Origin: Astrocystis sublimbata
Taxonomy: Eukaryota > Ascomycota > Sordariomycetes > Xylariales > Xylariaceae
Direction: 5' to 3'
Assembly: GCA_022453515.1 (NCBI GenBank)
Contig: JAJNNY010000009.1
Span: 744,001 to 808,000, forward strand
Length of the DNA: 64,000 nucleotides
Shown: piece after piece, positions 10,257 to 22,170 of the stretch
Layout: each line of letters starts with the position of its first letter
How positions within the stretch are numbered: position 1 is the stretch's first letter
Notes under the pieces: model-generated
Databases searched by the model: none
What the model saw: the letters and a program-made list of their open reading frames with translations, nothing else
Told to the model about the DNA's origin: nothing
Position numbers and translations under genes: made by a program

Positions 10257-13200
10257 ATGTCGCATCTAACGCTCCGGCGCAGCGAGACTCCGCCAACTTC
10301 CCAGCTCGAACAACCAGCGACCGAGGAGGGCATTCAAGATAGTCCAACCATCGGCAGAGCCGCGCCAGACTATCCTCACGACGACTTCGACTTCGAACTT
10401 CCATCCTCGCCCTCTTCGCCGCTCTCGCCACTAACGACGCCCACGACAACGACGACGACCCCAGCGTCTAACACCACCACCAACACCACGACGACGACAA
10501 CTGCAACAGCAACACCAACACCAACGGCGACCACACCAGATACACCTGCCGCACTGTCATCGTCGCTCGCTCTTCCGCGCCCAGGCCCGGGTCTAGCAAG
10601 GTTAGTCGACCATAACGCCTCTCTTCCGCTCTCTTCCTTGCCAGCTCTTTGTTCTTGCCCATGATTGTGCTTGCTTTCATAATGCACGCTGGGACGAAAC
10701 AAAGCAAAGCGGCGCTTGCCACGTTGCTACCTGCTTTCCTGGGTCGATTGCATGCCTCGGTTCCGCATTGACGGCCGTCGAATCCTGTTTGGGTACGAGC
10801 AAGAGGTGTGATTCCTCGGTATTCTTGGCCGCGCCCGTGGCGCTGGAACCGGCCAGAACCGCTTGAAAGCCTGCCCCAGCACGCCGTGTCATCGGATCCA
10901 CGATGTCCACGGTGTCCTCCACCTGTCGACGAGTGCCGCGTCATGTCGAGAGCAACGGACGCGAGTGATCCCGCCAGTCATGCCACTTTCCCACGCCGAA
11001 TGCTGAGGCACCGTCGCTACAGCGCTGACCCAGAGCCACAGTATCTCCAGGTTCCAACGAAGAGCCGCGCCCAGCCCACTACAGACGAGCATCACCGACA
11101 GGTCGCCCAGCGTGAGCCCGAGTATCGCATGCTTCTCGCCGCGGGTTATTGATTCTCTATCTCCCTCGCCCTTGCCGTCTCCCTCTGTATCAGAGTCGAC
11201 TGCCCTGTCGCCGAGGGACGTGCCGCGACTGTCCCGACTTAGTCACTACGGTCTCGGAGGCACGAGCTTCCTCGAGCTCTCTCCACCGGCAACTCCGGTC
11301 ACAGCTGATTCCTGGTGCGTTCTCTTGCCAGCTGCCGAGCGGTCACTTGCGTAACACAAAAAAAAAGATGCCCAAACCTACCGAATCTTCATCCCTCGAG
11401 TGACTCGCTCTGACTGACCCTCACTTATCCAGCCTGAGCCCACTGCTCCCGCCTCCGAATGACTCTCGCACTCGGACGAAGCCCGTTGCCAGGACGAAGC
11501 CAGTAGGCTCTGCTGCTCCAAGTCTATCAGCCATGGCGAGCGGATCGGCCTTCTCTCATGTCAACGTCGACTCCAATAGAACAGCCCCTCGAACGTCGTC
11601 GATTGACTCGGCCGTCTCCGCGATATCCTCTCGAGCGCCTTCGCAGCAAAGTTCGCAAGATGATATCGCTAACCTAGTCAGAGCCGCCGGTTCCCCCGAA
11701 GCCGTTATCCAATATCTATTGAAAGAGAAACAGTCTCAGTCCCAGCAGAATGGCCAGCTGTGGCGACTGGTAGATAAGCAGCGGGCTATGATACTCGGCC
11801 TTAACAAGGACCTAGATCGTGCTCTGAAAGACAAGGACAAGTATAGGAAGAAGCTAAAGGAGGTGATCGCTCTTCACGATGACCACACAAGACCTGATGC
11901 ATCTGCGTCGCGCAAGGAAAGCCTCACCAGCGTTGAGGTGAGGGTTGCCAAACCAGAGAGCGGTGCTGCGCCTCGATCTCCCTCCAACCTTGACTCGGAC
12001 AGCTCGAAACCTTCGCCTGTTGATGTATCTCTCGCCCCTTATCCGATCACTCCACCTGCAGATCACGTATCAAACGAAACAACACGGTCAAAGGTTGGGG
12101 AGCTGTTAGATCCTTCACACGCCATGCCCAAACCTCAAGAGCATGCCCTGGACCATTTCGATCATGAGGAGCAGGACCGTGTTGCCGATGCAGCAAAGGA
12201 AGCCACAAATGCTGCACATGAACTCCCCATGGAGATAGGGCTCCCTCCGCAAGACCACCAGCTAAGCCCGCCGACCGTATCTATCATTGAGGCTACCCCG
12301 TTGGTTGATCAGGGAATATCGCAATTCCCGCCGCCGCCAGCCCCTCCACCTCGGAAACCGCCGCCGGCCCCGTTGCAGCTCAGAAACAAGCCCGGTTCAA
12401 CGCAGGGGTTGTCTCAAGAGGAAGTCGATCTCTCCGACTCGGACTATGATTCGCTTCTCGGAGTTGACGAGGTTCCTGCCACTGAGTCGAGGGGGCGCAG
12501 GCGGACGAGGGAAGATGACGACCGTGAAAGAGAAATAATTGCTCAACAAGAAGCTGAAGCCCGCAGCCTGTCCAAGAAGAGCAAGAAGAGCAGCCACAAG
12601 GGCACACCTGTATCTGCCCAAGTCGAACATGAAGTGGTCGACAAGCACACCAGCCCTCTTACCAAGACTGCTCATGCCCAGCCCGCGATGATGCAGAGCA
12701 ATATTACCACAGTGTCTCTGGACGGTATGCTAAGCCCTGATCAGAAGCCGCATCCTGCCTTGATCAGTCCAGGACTACCATCAAGCCCCCGGCCAATGGC
12801 ATTCTCACCGCCCGTCTCGCCGCGTGGGTTCATGTCTGCGGGAATTCCTCTATCTCCCAGAGCTCCGCGGCAACCTATACCGTTGCCACCGAACACACCC
12901 AGGTTCGGTAGCAACTCTGCTGGTTCGCCGAGCGTAGCCTCGCCCAGGCCCGTGCCTCGCGCCAGACGTTCACCAGGACTTGATGGACTTGAGCAAACCG
13001 AGATTTTCCGCGGCCTTATGACGGAAGAGTACCCCGATTTGTTGCTCGCTCCAAATGCCCTGCCATCTGTTGTTGTCAAGGTGGCCTCCTCTAGGATGAG
13101 GCCATCTCGAGCTAGTCTGCTGTCTCTCACGCAGCTCGAGGAAGACCCTGTTTTGACCTTGGCTATCTTATCCAGATCTGAAGGCGCAGAGTTGTGGAGG

Positions 13201-15417
13201 GTGGAAAAGGATTCGAGCTCGCTTGCCAAGCTCGACCAAAGAATGAAGCAGTGCTCATCTTTCACGGCCAAAACTCCCGATCGATCCCTATTCAGTGGCC
13301 ACGCTCCTGCCAAGCTGGATGCTCGCCGTACGATTCTCGATAGCTACCTCGATGAACTTCTGAATACCCTACTCGACCTGCCAACTGCCATCGAGTTATG
13401 TAAGTATCTTTCTACCAATGCCCTGCCACCTAATGCCGATGACACAAACGACACCCGTGAAAAGACAGGCCCTCAGAAAGGGCCTGGTGGTCGGCCTTTC
13501 AAGAATGGATATCTCACAAAAAGAGGGAAGAACTTTGGCGGATGGAAAGCCAGGTACTTTGTACTAGACGGACCCAACCTGAAATATTATGAGACGCCTG
13601 GGGGAGCCCATCTAGGAACGATCAAACTCCTAAACGCACAGATTGGCAAACAAGCCCAGCACAACTCGGAGGGCTCTCCTGCAGGGGGTCCCAATGGCGA
13701 TGAGCCGGACAACCAATACCGACACGCATTTCTAGTCCTCGAGCCGAAGAAAAAGGATGCAACCAGCTACGTAAAGCATGTGCTCTGTGCAGAAAGCGAC
13801 GATGAGCGTGACCAATGGGTTGACGCACTTCTGCGCTGGATCGACTACCGAGATCCAAATGATGACGAGGCGGTACTGAAGTCTAGCTCCCATGGTCACA
13901 ACCATGTGACCGGGGTAAACGCGAAGAAGAAGATGTACGGACAGGGAAAATCGCACGATGCACGGAATGAAAGCCAGGACGCGCTCATTGGAATGAGTTA
14001 CGACACAGCTAAGCAAGGCGATATACCTGATGGTGCACCACTCAAGCGGCGGGGCACTGCGAGCCCTGAACCTGTTGAGAAAATGGCAGCTTCGTCGTAC
14101 ACTATCTCAGCTCCGAGAGATCCTCAAATCATATCAGACTCAGCTTCGTGGGGCAGCAAATCCAACCTGCTCCAGCCTGGACCCTCGACCGAGGAAAAGA
14201 AACAACGAAAACGTAGCTTTTTCGGCTTCGGGCCCAAAGCTCGTTCCTCATCTGACGACCAGGACCCTCTGTACAATTCTAGTGGGGGCAGCACACCACA
14301 ACCGCCACCCGAGTCCCGTATGCCAGTGCGACAGTCTTTTGGTGCCCCCCTCGCTGAAGCTGTGCGGTTTTGTGGTCCTTTTGACACCAACGTCCCCCTA
14401 CCAGCTGTTGTGTATCGATGCATTCAGTATCTCGACTTGAAGAACGCAATCTTGGAGGAGGGGATATTCCGCCTCAGTGGCTCCAACGTGGTGATCAAGC
14501 AGCTCCGCGAGCGATTCAACCTAGAGGGCGACGTTAATCTCCTCACGGATGAAACCTACTACGATATTCATGCTGTTGCCTCCCTCCTCAAGCTCTATTT
14601 GCGTGAACTGCCCACTACCATACTCACCCGAGATTTGCACATGCATTTCGTGGCGATTACGGAGATGACGAACCATAAGGAAAAGATAGCGGCCTTGGCA
14701 GAACTCGTGCAACGCCTTCCACTTGCTAACGAGACGCTCCTCAAATACCTCATCGCTTTCCTGATCAAGATCATCAACCACTCCGACATGAACAAAATGA
14801 CGGTACGGAATGTGGGCATAGTCTTCTCACCTACTCTCAATATACCAGCTCCTGTTTTCGCTCTCCTTTTACAGAATTATCAAGGAATCTTCGGCATAGA
14901 ACCGGACGAGTATGAGCTCCCATCGCCCGTTTCCGATGTGGAATCTCGGCACCACGATGACTTGCAGCCACGCCGTCCCTCGGCTACTGGCACGACCGAG
15001 TCACCCCACCGACAGCGACTTGTCGAACAAGTACAACAACGCTCAACACCTACACCGCCAGGTTTCAGGGGGGCCGGCACGCCTCCCCCATTATTACAGG
15101 CTTACAACCCACAATATCTATCCCAGCAACCATCACATATGCAACAACCTGCTCGCCCGGCTTATGAGAGCGGCTTTCCCGCCCCACCTGGCTACGATCA
15201 ATCCGCGACTGCTCCTACCTTCCGACAGCCGACGTACGACCGGCCCATTTATGGCTATGGGTCATCCTATGAACAAGACCACAATTCAAGCTCGAATGGT
15301 ATGCTCGAAGCCTCCTTCAGCAACAAGTCAAAGAGGCGGGAAAGTACCATGTTCATGGGAAACGTGGTAAATCATCAGACATCGAATAGCCGATTGCGAG
15401 AGGAGACGAGAATGTAG
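10257..15417 (+). CDS. BEM3: Bem3-type Rho GTPase-activating protein (PX-PH-RhoGAP)
   Basis: Predicted 1538 aa from exons 10257-10600, 10978-11144, 11194-11314 and 11433-15417; all junctions are GT..AG and phases agree. The last exon is certain. The first three rest on phase agreement and protein-like composition, and the first intron (377 nt) is long for a fungus. Order: Pro/Ser/Thr-rich N-terminus with a Thr-rich run; a short coiled coil with many Lys/Asp (about 290-350); proline-rich linkers; a PX-like domain (about 733-876); a PH domain opening NGYLTKRGKNFGGWKARYFV (near 900); and a RhoGAP domain (about 1179-1363) with the arginine-finger motif GIFRLSGS. The C-terminus is Pro/Gln-rich. 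The family, including yeast Bem3, inactivates Cdc42/Rho at membranes through PX and PH lipid binding and so controls polarity. If translation began at 11533 the product would be 1294 aa, but the frame upstream continues in protein-like sequence, so I prefer the longer model. Confidence 0.85.
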
Positions 15418-16934
15418 TGGGATGGACTAAATACTCGCAACAACCCTGATCTACCCCGACGATATCGAACGAAATTCACTTCTTTATGTCCATATACCAC
15501 CATCTCGGATATTTGTTTTCCATGGAGCGGAGATACCATATTTTGTTAACGGTCTTTCATGCTCAGCGCTTATCTTATGGAACCATTGAATCAGATTATT
15601 AAGAATGCCCCTTTTACCATTGTGCGTTTCGAGCTTACTAGTGGTGGTTGTGGGTAAATGTATGCGCATCGCGTGGTTGCATCAGCCGCGTTCTTGACCA
15701 TAATCTGTAATGATAGCTAGCCCTCTAGATATGGGGCTATGAATACCATCTACCGCAATGTGATTCAGGGCAGGGCACGTGTCAACAACGCAGAAGGAAG
15801 GGCGGAAGGGGTGGTATTGGCTTTTAATTCGACTGCAAAAAAATACTATTGATGAGGACCACAATCCCAACAGCTCAGTCTTCAGAATTCAGCTTCTTTG
15901 ACCACGTGCGAGCCAGAGCAGATGAGTTCAACATGCCTTCGTACGGCTTTGTCCGACAATGGAAGGTGGTGGTGGAATAATGCCATTCGAACTTCACACC
16001 ACGGGCTTGGGTTCCCACCAACGTTAGGAGAACGGATGTCATCTAACTGCCTGACGAGTCTTTACATAAGTACCTGCCACATGACATCTTAGCAGTGTAT
16101 AACTTTGTCTTCGACGTTACCCACTTTCAATAGGGTGCTTAATAGGATATATTCATAAAATAGTATATCATAGGTAAGTAAATACATGTAGGTAAGTACT
16201 TAATAATAGCGAAGTCCCCTATGTCTTTCATGTTCAAGTTCACCGTTGCCTTATTCAAATGCTGAGACGCCATTGGTCAGCTGCGGCTCGGTGCCAAGTC
16301 CGTAGCCTCCTGGGTGGAATGATTGGCCCGGAGTGCGCTCCGGTACTGCTTCTCAACGTTCTCATTGGTGAACGGGCAGGAGGCAACCTTCTCATTGTTC
16401 TGCACAATGCTCCTGGGAAGCACCTTGAACTGCGAGCTCGGGGTACTACTCCTACATACCTACATACTTAAGTACCTCTTACTATTACTATATGCACCTA
16501 CCTACCTCCTACCCACCTGTGTATACCATGGACGTACAAGTAAAACACATCTTGCCACCACGGCCGGTAGGTAGGTATCTGCTGCTGCTGTATGGTAGAG
16601 CACCGATTCACATGCAGAGTTTCAAAGGGGGCACGTCATTCTGGCCCATTATCTACATATGTACCTTAGCTATAGGTAGGATGGTCCATGCATGGGTTAG
16701 CCTACCTACCTCCTACCTTTCTCTCCCCCGGGTTTTAACCACACTACTGACCCTTCGTCCCTCGATATCCACCTGCGATGCCTAGGTAATTGCCACTTAT
16801 CGCAGCCAGATGAGGGGCAGAGTCTCAGTATTGCATATTCAACGGGCGAGAACGAGACCGCATTTTCTTGAACATTAATCAAGTATATAACCTTGCTCCC
16901 TACTAAGCCATACACACACACACACACACACATC
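15418..16934. other. Intergenic region between RhoGAP and bZIP genes
   Basis: No supported gene. An AT-rich patch lies at about 16130-16215, and several ACCTACC/GGTAGGT motifs lie at about 16495-16720. The final 23 nt before the bZIP start contain a CA microsatellite. The 3' end of the RhoGAP transcript and the bZIP promoter presumably lie here. Confidence 0.6.
16912..16932 (+). repeat. CA microsatellite abutting the bZIP start codon
   Basis: About ten AC units end 2 nt before the ATG at 16935, so the leader immediately before the start codon is simple sequence. Length change here would alter the start context. Confidence 0.85.
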
Positions 16935-17842
16935 ATGCCTGCCGTTGCCTTTCTCTCGCCTCATTCACACCATAGAATGATGGATGAAGCGATCACTATT
17001 CGTCAAAGCTGCGAGAACGACGTCCACGACCTGGGTCTCGTGGGCTTTGGAGCATCTTGCGACAGCGATAACACGACAACGATAGATATCCCGTGGCTTT
17101 CTCTGGCCCAATATTCGCAACTTAGTCCCGCGTATTGCTTTGAGAATGTCACCGGCGATGAGGGACACGCAACCATCAATAATGTTTTACCGACGCATGT
17201 AAGTATATGTACCAATAATTTCCGATCTTCGAGCTACTGCGAGTGCAAACATATCAGCATTGGCCAAATACCCCAGAAAGCCCCCCTTAGACACTTCTAA
17301 CCTCTCCCTAGGACGTCGATAGAGTGTCCAAGCTTAGTACAAACCATATAGAAGCTCCGTCACCCTCCCCAGGACAGAGTACAAACCAATCGATCAATGG
17401 AACCGATCCGCAGAGCCCACTGACCATGGCCTCGGCACACAGAAGCCCTGATATGAAGGTTGTCTCCAACCACAACAAGAACCTGGATACGGCATCTGAA
17501 GCTTCAACCCTAACGTCGACGCACAAGTCACCGAGACGCACCGCCTCAATACCCTCCGCCATCTCCATGCAAGAGGAGAGCGAGCTGCCAGATATCGTGC
17601 AGCATCGAGAGAGGAACCGCGTCGCCGCGCGCAAGTGTCGCCAGAAAGCCAAGAGCAACATCGCGGGATTACAACGACGCGAGAGAGGCCTGAGTCAGCA
17701 GAACAAGATCCTCCTCGGCTGCGTGAACAGCCTGCGCGAGGAGGTTCTCGATCTGAAGACAGAAATCTTAAGGCATTCCGATTGTAAAAGCGGCATAATA
17801 CAGAACTATATTGCGAACGCGGCCCGACTCCAAATGAACTGA
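16935..17842 (+). CDS. bZIP transcription factor, ATF/CREB-like (264 aa)
   Basis: Exons 16935-17198 and 17312-17842 join in phase 0 across a GTAAGT..CTAG intron of 113 nt. The product is 264 aa. The N-terminal two-thirds is Ser/Thr/Pro-rich and probably regulatory. The basic region, from about residue 186, contains HRERNRVAARKCRQKAK, which fits the N-x3-A-x2-C/S-R core of DNA-contacting residues. A short leucine zipper follows (leucines in ILLGCVNSLREEVLDLKTEIL). ATF/CREB-type bZIPs bind CRE-like sites as dimers in the nucleus and in fungi often serve stress, development or secondary metabolism; which role applies here cannot be read from the sequence. The start was chosen as the first ATG of the open frame. 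An alternative without the first exon would remove 88 residues but keep the bZIP. Confidence 0.85.
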
Positions 17843-18448
17843 GACATGGGACGGTCGGATTATAATTAATTACGACCTGTCTTACATGAGCTGGATGAGA
17901 CAATTTTACAACGATTACGTCTGTTTTCTGTCTTCGTTTCCGCTACTCCTTCTTCGCGCGTTCTTGTACAACAGTCTTACGGGAATAATGTGGCAGTTGC
18001 TGGGTCTGTATCTCGGGAGGAGCTCAGGTGTTAGCATCGCCTTTGCATTGGGAAACGGAGTAAGTAGGTCATTGCGCCTAGGCGGACGGGCGGCACAGCA
18101 AGACCTAGGTTGTTCGCAACCAACGATTACGAGAGATGACTCGACGAATGAAAGCCGAGAGTATTGAAACACAATGTCTAAAGCTTCCTCATCAGCACTG
18201 TCCCCAGATTCTGCTGCTACCAGCTATTTTTGTAACCCCGAGACTTTGCTACTTGCTCGGGTATCTCTACAAATTTGTGATGTCCAGCCCTCAGTTATAG
18301 GTCTCTTGCAGTTTCCCGGGCCCCTTTAAATCAGGAAACTGATCGCATTTTATTTCCTTTTTGGGCAATTGTGTGAAGTGCTGTGAACGATGGCTGATAC
18401 TACAAATTGCCGACCCATGGATCTTCCCGGTCACGTAGGGAGAGACCT

Positions 18449-18472
18449 GTTTCTTTTCTTTTCTTTTCTTTT
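18449..18472. repeat. CTTTT pentanucleotide repeat
   Basis: About four to five consecutive CTTTT units in non-coding DNA. Confidence 0.8.
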
Positions 18473-18688
18473 CTATAATAGTCAATGTTAAGGCCGCTGT
18501 CGAGGAGCATGGCAAGCATTTCGATACCACCGTTCACATCCTAACGCCAAGTACGTCTGGCCTCAAACTTCAGTAAGGTACACGAGCCATGATGTCTCTG
18601 AGAAATTCATGAAACGTTGAACCCTAATGGTCCTACCTGACACCCATCACTGCCTAGCAAATTGAATAAGGACTGCTCTAGAGGCGCA

Positions 18689-18704
18689 GGGGGGGGGGGG
18701 GGGG
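18689..18704. repeat. G homopolymer (about 16 nt)
   Basis: An uninterrupted run of about 16 guanines lies in non-coding DNA downstream of the bZIP gene. Confidence 0.9.
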
Positions 18705-20945
18705 TCTAACGACCAGAAGCTCTACTGCAAGGGCGGACATCTCTTGACAAAGAGCGGCAAGAAGGACCACCTGAAGGGGCAGCGACGGCAGCGCAGCAAG
18801 GTCCATTGGTAAGCCAAAGTCGAAAGACGAAGCCGAAAGCTGCATACCTCGTGTAGAAGGTCAATGTTGGGAAAAGACCGGTTGGCCGCCGTCGCTAAGC
18901 ATGCACAATCTGATTGCGGCGGCGGCGGCGACGACGACAGGGCCCATTGAATCACACCCGGAAAGGAAGGTTTTGCAACATTGGCAAGGTTCTCATTTTC
19001 GGGACGGCGAGTTGGTAACGTGTGATCAAGGTGTGCGAGAGTAGCACCCAGACACTATTGGCAAGATAGCCGGTCTGCACGATACTCATTTGCAGACATC
19101 TCGAAATATTCTAGTGAGGCGGTGAGAGATGTATCAACTTGGGGTTCGAATGTAAACTTTGTAATAGCAAGGTTTGCATTTTGTCTGGGTCAACCTCGAA
19201 TCAGCTGCAACATCCAAGACGAGACTGGGATCCTTGCGAAATGTATTAAGCAGCTCAGCGTACCAGAGAGGCTCTCAAGTCGTAAGTCAATTTGACTTGC
19301 TTGAGGAGAATGATTGAACTCATATCGCGTATGAAGGAAATAAGATGGTGGTCTACATAGAATTTTGCACTGGCGCACCAATAACATGTTAATCCAGGTG
19401 ATTTAATTGTATATGATCGTAGGCATGTAGTAAATCTATTCACGAGGCACGTTGGTGGCACAGGTAGTGTGCAGTGTAGGTACCTAGGAGTGTTGTTGAC
19501 TACCTGGTAGCTGACACACCACACAAGCAATTGGAAACATGCATTCTTGCCCAAATTTCTTTCTTGTATGCATAACGGCCAGTAACTGCACAAACCAAGG
19601 TGCTAAAAAGTGTGATTGAAGCAGGTGAGCTGGCTGAAGTTTTATACGACCGTGATATTTATTCAACCAACTAATTACTACGATACAAATGCCAAGAAAG
19701 ACCCTTGTATTGCATCTGACTTTGATTCCTATACTCATGATAAGTGCGTCGCCGGTTGGCGTGAGCTTAAACTTTCGCTATGGCACTACTCTCACGCTAG
19801 GAAAGATTTAAGTCTGTATTATATTGCTAGAGAGCCCCTTCCTTCTCGACTACTTAGTGCCCGAGAATTATTTAGGAATTGAATGATTCAGTCCCAGGTT
19901 GTCAGTCTATAGGAGCAATGAGTGAGAACACGTTCTCGATCAGTAGCTGACTCTCGGCATGCAATCTTGAGTCCTAGACCAATATGTCATCGCATGCTTA
20001 TGCGGACTTACACCAAGACTGGCTTGGAGGAGTTGTGTAAAAGGATTTCATACTAGACTGTGGTTGTAGATGCCCAGTAATAGGGAGTACATGAGAACTA
20101 CAGACAATATCAGTCTATGCATCACGGAGGCGGAGCAGACTACAAGATTGACTAAATTGCCTTGGTTCAATTTGACATTGATCATTTCAAGATGACTCAC
20201 TTGCTCGACCCATCTTTCGAACGTCTCGGAGATGCGAAGACAAGCTCCATTTCAGTGCTACCAATCGCATGAATCAAAGGTGCAACAAAATCAGGCAGAG
20301 AGCGCCAGATCGAAAGTTCGATCCTAGTGACTACCGAACGGGATGAGTAGTTGTGGGGAAACATGGCTCGACCAGCAGGCTACGGTGTTAGCCTAGACTG
20401 CAGAACCTACGATTATCTCTTTTCAGCGATGAGGAAACTCAATTAAGCTTAAATCACATGGTAGCCTAGCGCTATAGGGTCAACTATTGACCATCTAAGC
20501 GATGCCAAGGTATGATAAAAATAGTTAAATTGAGGGAAGAGACTTCAAAGCGGCGATGGCTCCATTAAAATCTAGATGCTAGTCTCGAATGGCGCAGTGA
20601 GCCGATTTAGACTTGGCAACGGCGCCGGTATAGCTTCAATCTAGTCGTCTTACAGCCTAGAATGAGGACAAGGTCCTTACCTAGACATCTAGAGAAGATC
20701 ATACGTTCCCGACAACTCGGCACTACTACCATGTTGGAACGTTACTAGGTCTGCCTAGCACTCTGTTCGCGCCACATCCAGATGGATATCGGCAGGTTGC
20801 TGGCGAGAAAGGAGTCGTGCGCTTGTAGTTAAAATGCCACGATGCCCAGGAGAGTATTCTCTTTCTTTTGTACGCTCAAGTCGTAGTCGTCTAACGCTCA
20901 TTACAGTCACTCTTTTAAACACAGTCACTCATTAATTTTTTCGCG

Positions 20946-22170
20946 ATGGCGCGGGTTGCTTTTGCCTACCTCCTTATATCAGCATTTTGCTGTCTTGTCA
21001 CCGCGACATTTGACATCAAATCCAAGAACAATGTTGCTGTGTATTATGTAAGACCGAAAGATCCTTTCTAAGTCGTCTAATATCAGAGCAGTGCGAATGA
21101 TCGAATCTTGTAACTAACGTGTATTGAAAACTTAGGGTCAAGGGCCGAACCAGGAACGGATCACAAAATACTGCGCTGATCCTGCAATCGATCTCATTAT
21201 TCTAAGTTTCGTTCATCTCTTTCCAGAGCAGGCCAATGGCAACCCGGGCATCAACTTCGGCAACCAGTGCAGCGCCGAATCTTACAACGGGCCAGGCTTC
21301 AGAGGCGTCAGGGATGCTTCAAAGAACATGCTCTTGAAGTGCCCGCAGCTGCAACAGGACCTGTACGAGTGTCGACAAAACAGCGACAAGAAGATCATCT
21401 TGTCCCTCGGAGGCGCCACCCACAACTACAACGTCAACGGTGCTGTGAACGGAACAAGCTTCGCCAACCAACTCTGGGGTATGTTCGGCCCTGCACAGGA
21501 GACCTGGACCTCGCTGGGCAAGCCGCGGCCCTTCGACTACCTCAACACGACCACTGGCGACCTGACAGAGTTCAGTGTCGACGGCTTCGACTTGGACATC
21601 GAGCACCCTTCGCTTGACAACTCAGCTGGTTACCAGGCGCTTGTCAAGAGGCTCCGAACTCTGTACGCGACCGTCAACGACAAGCCCTACTACCTGACAG
21701 CATCGCCGCAATGCATTGTGCCCGACGCGAACCTAGCCCCGACGCTCCAGACAACCCAGTTCGACATGCTCTTCGTGCAGTTCTACAACACGAAAGACTG
21801 CTCGGCCCGGAAGTGGATCAGCGGGAACCCCAAGTACGTGCCTGGCGGCAGCTTCAACAAGGCCGACTTCACCTTCGACGCGTGGGTTGACTGGCTCGCT
21901 ACCACAAAGTACAGCAAGGGCGCGCCCATCTTCATCACATTGCCAGGATCCAACCCCGCGGCGAGCGCGGGTGCTTACATCACGGTCGCCCAGACCAAGT
22001 CGCTTGCCAGCGCTTACTACTGCCGGGATAGCTTTGCTGGCATTGGTGTCTGGGATGCCACCTATGCCGAGATGAGTCTTGCCTCCGGTAAGAACTTCTA
22101 CCAGAACGCGAAAGCGACGCTGAACGCGGCCGCTATCGACAAGAGAATTTCCTGCAGCAAGAGGAAGTAA
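20946..22170 (+). CDS. Secreted GH18 chitinase, hevamine-like (378 aa)
   Basis: Exons 20946-21047 and 21136-22170 join in phase 0 across an 88-nt GTAAGA..TTAG intron, giving 378 aa. Residues 1 to about 20 form a signal peptide (hydrophobic run AYLLISAFCCLVTA). The mature part opens with the barrel strand NNVAVYYGQGPNQERI and contains DGFDLDIE (183-190). This matches the GH18 D-x2-D-x-D-x-E motif, with Glu190 as the expected catalytic acid. GH18 enzymes cleave beta-1,4-linked N-acetylglucosamine by substrate-assisted, retaining catalysis. The layout is that of small class III fungal/plant-type chitinases. There is no carbohydrate-binding module and no GPI signal; the C-terminus is basic (SCSKRK). 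Likely roles are remodelling of its own wall or attack on chitin outside the cell. GC-rich codon use sets it off from the flanking DNA. Confidence 0.93.

Larger units (their letters stand above)
17843..20945. other. 3.1-kb gene-free region
   Basis: No frame is convincing. Simple-sequence elements include a CTTTT repeat (about 18449-18472) and a G homopolymer (about 18689-18704). Near the right end ACAGTCACTC occurs twice, 18 nt apart (20903 and 20921), shortly before the chitinase start; this could be a regulatory direct repeat. Nothing resembling a tRNA or a transposase fragment was seen. Confidence 0.55.

Noticed and set aside
20280..20330. AGTTCGATCC resembling a tRNA B box
   Set aside because: No matching A box or acceptor stem at the proper distance.
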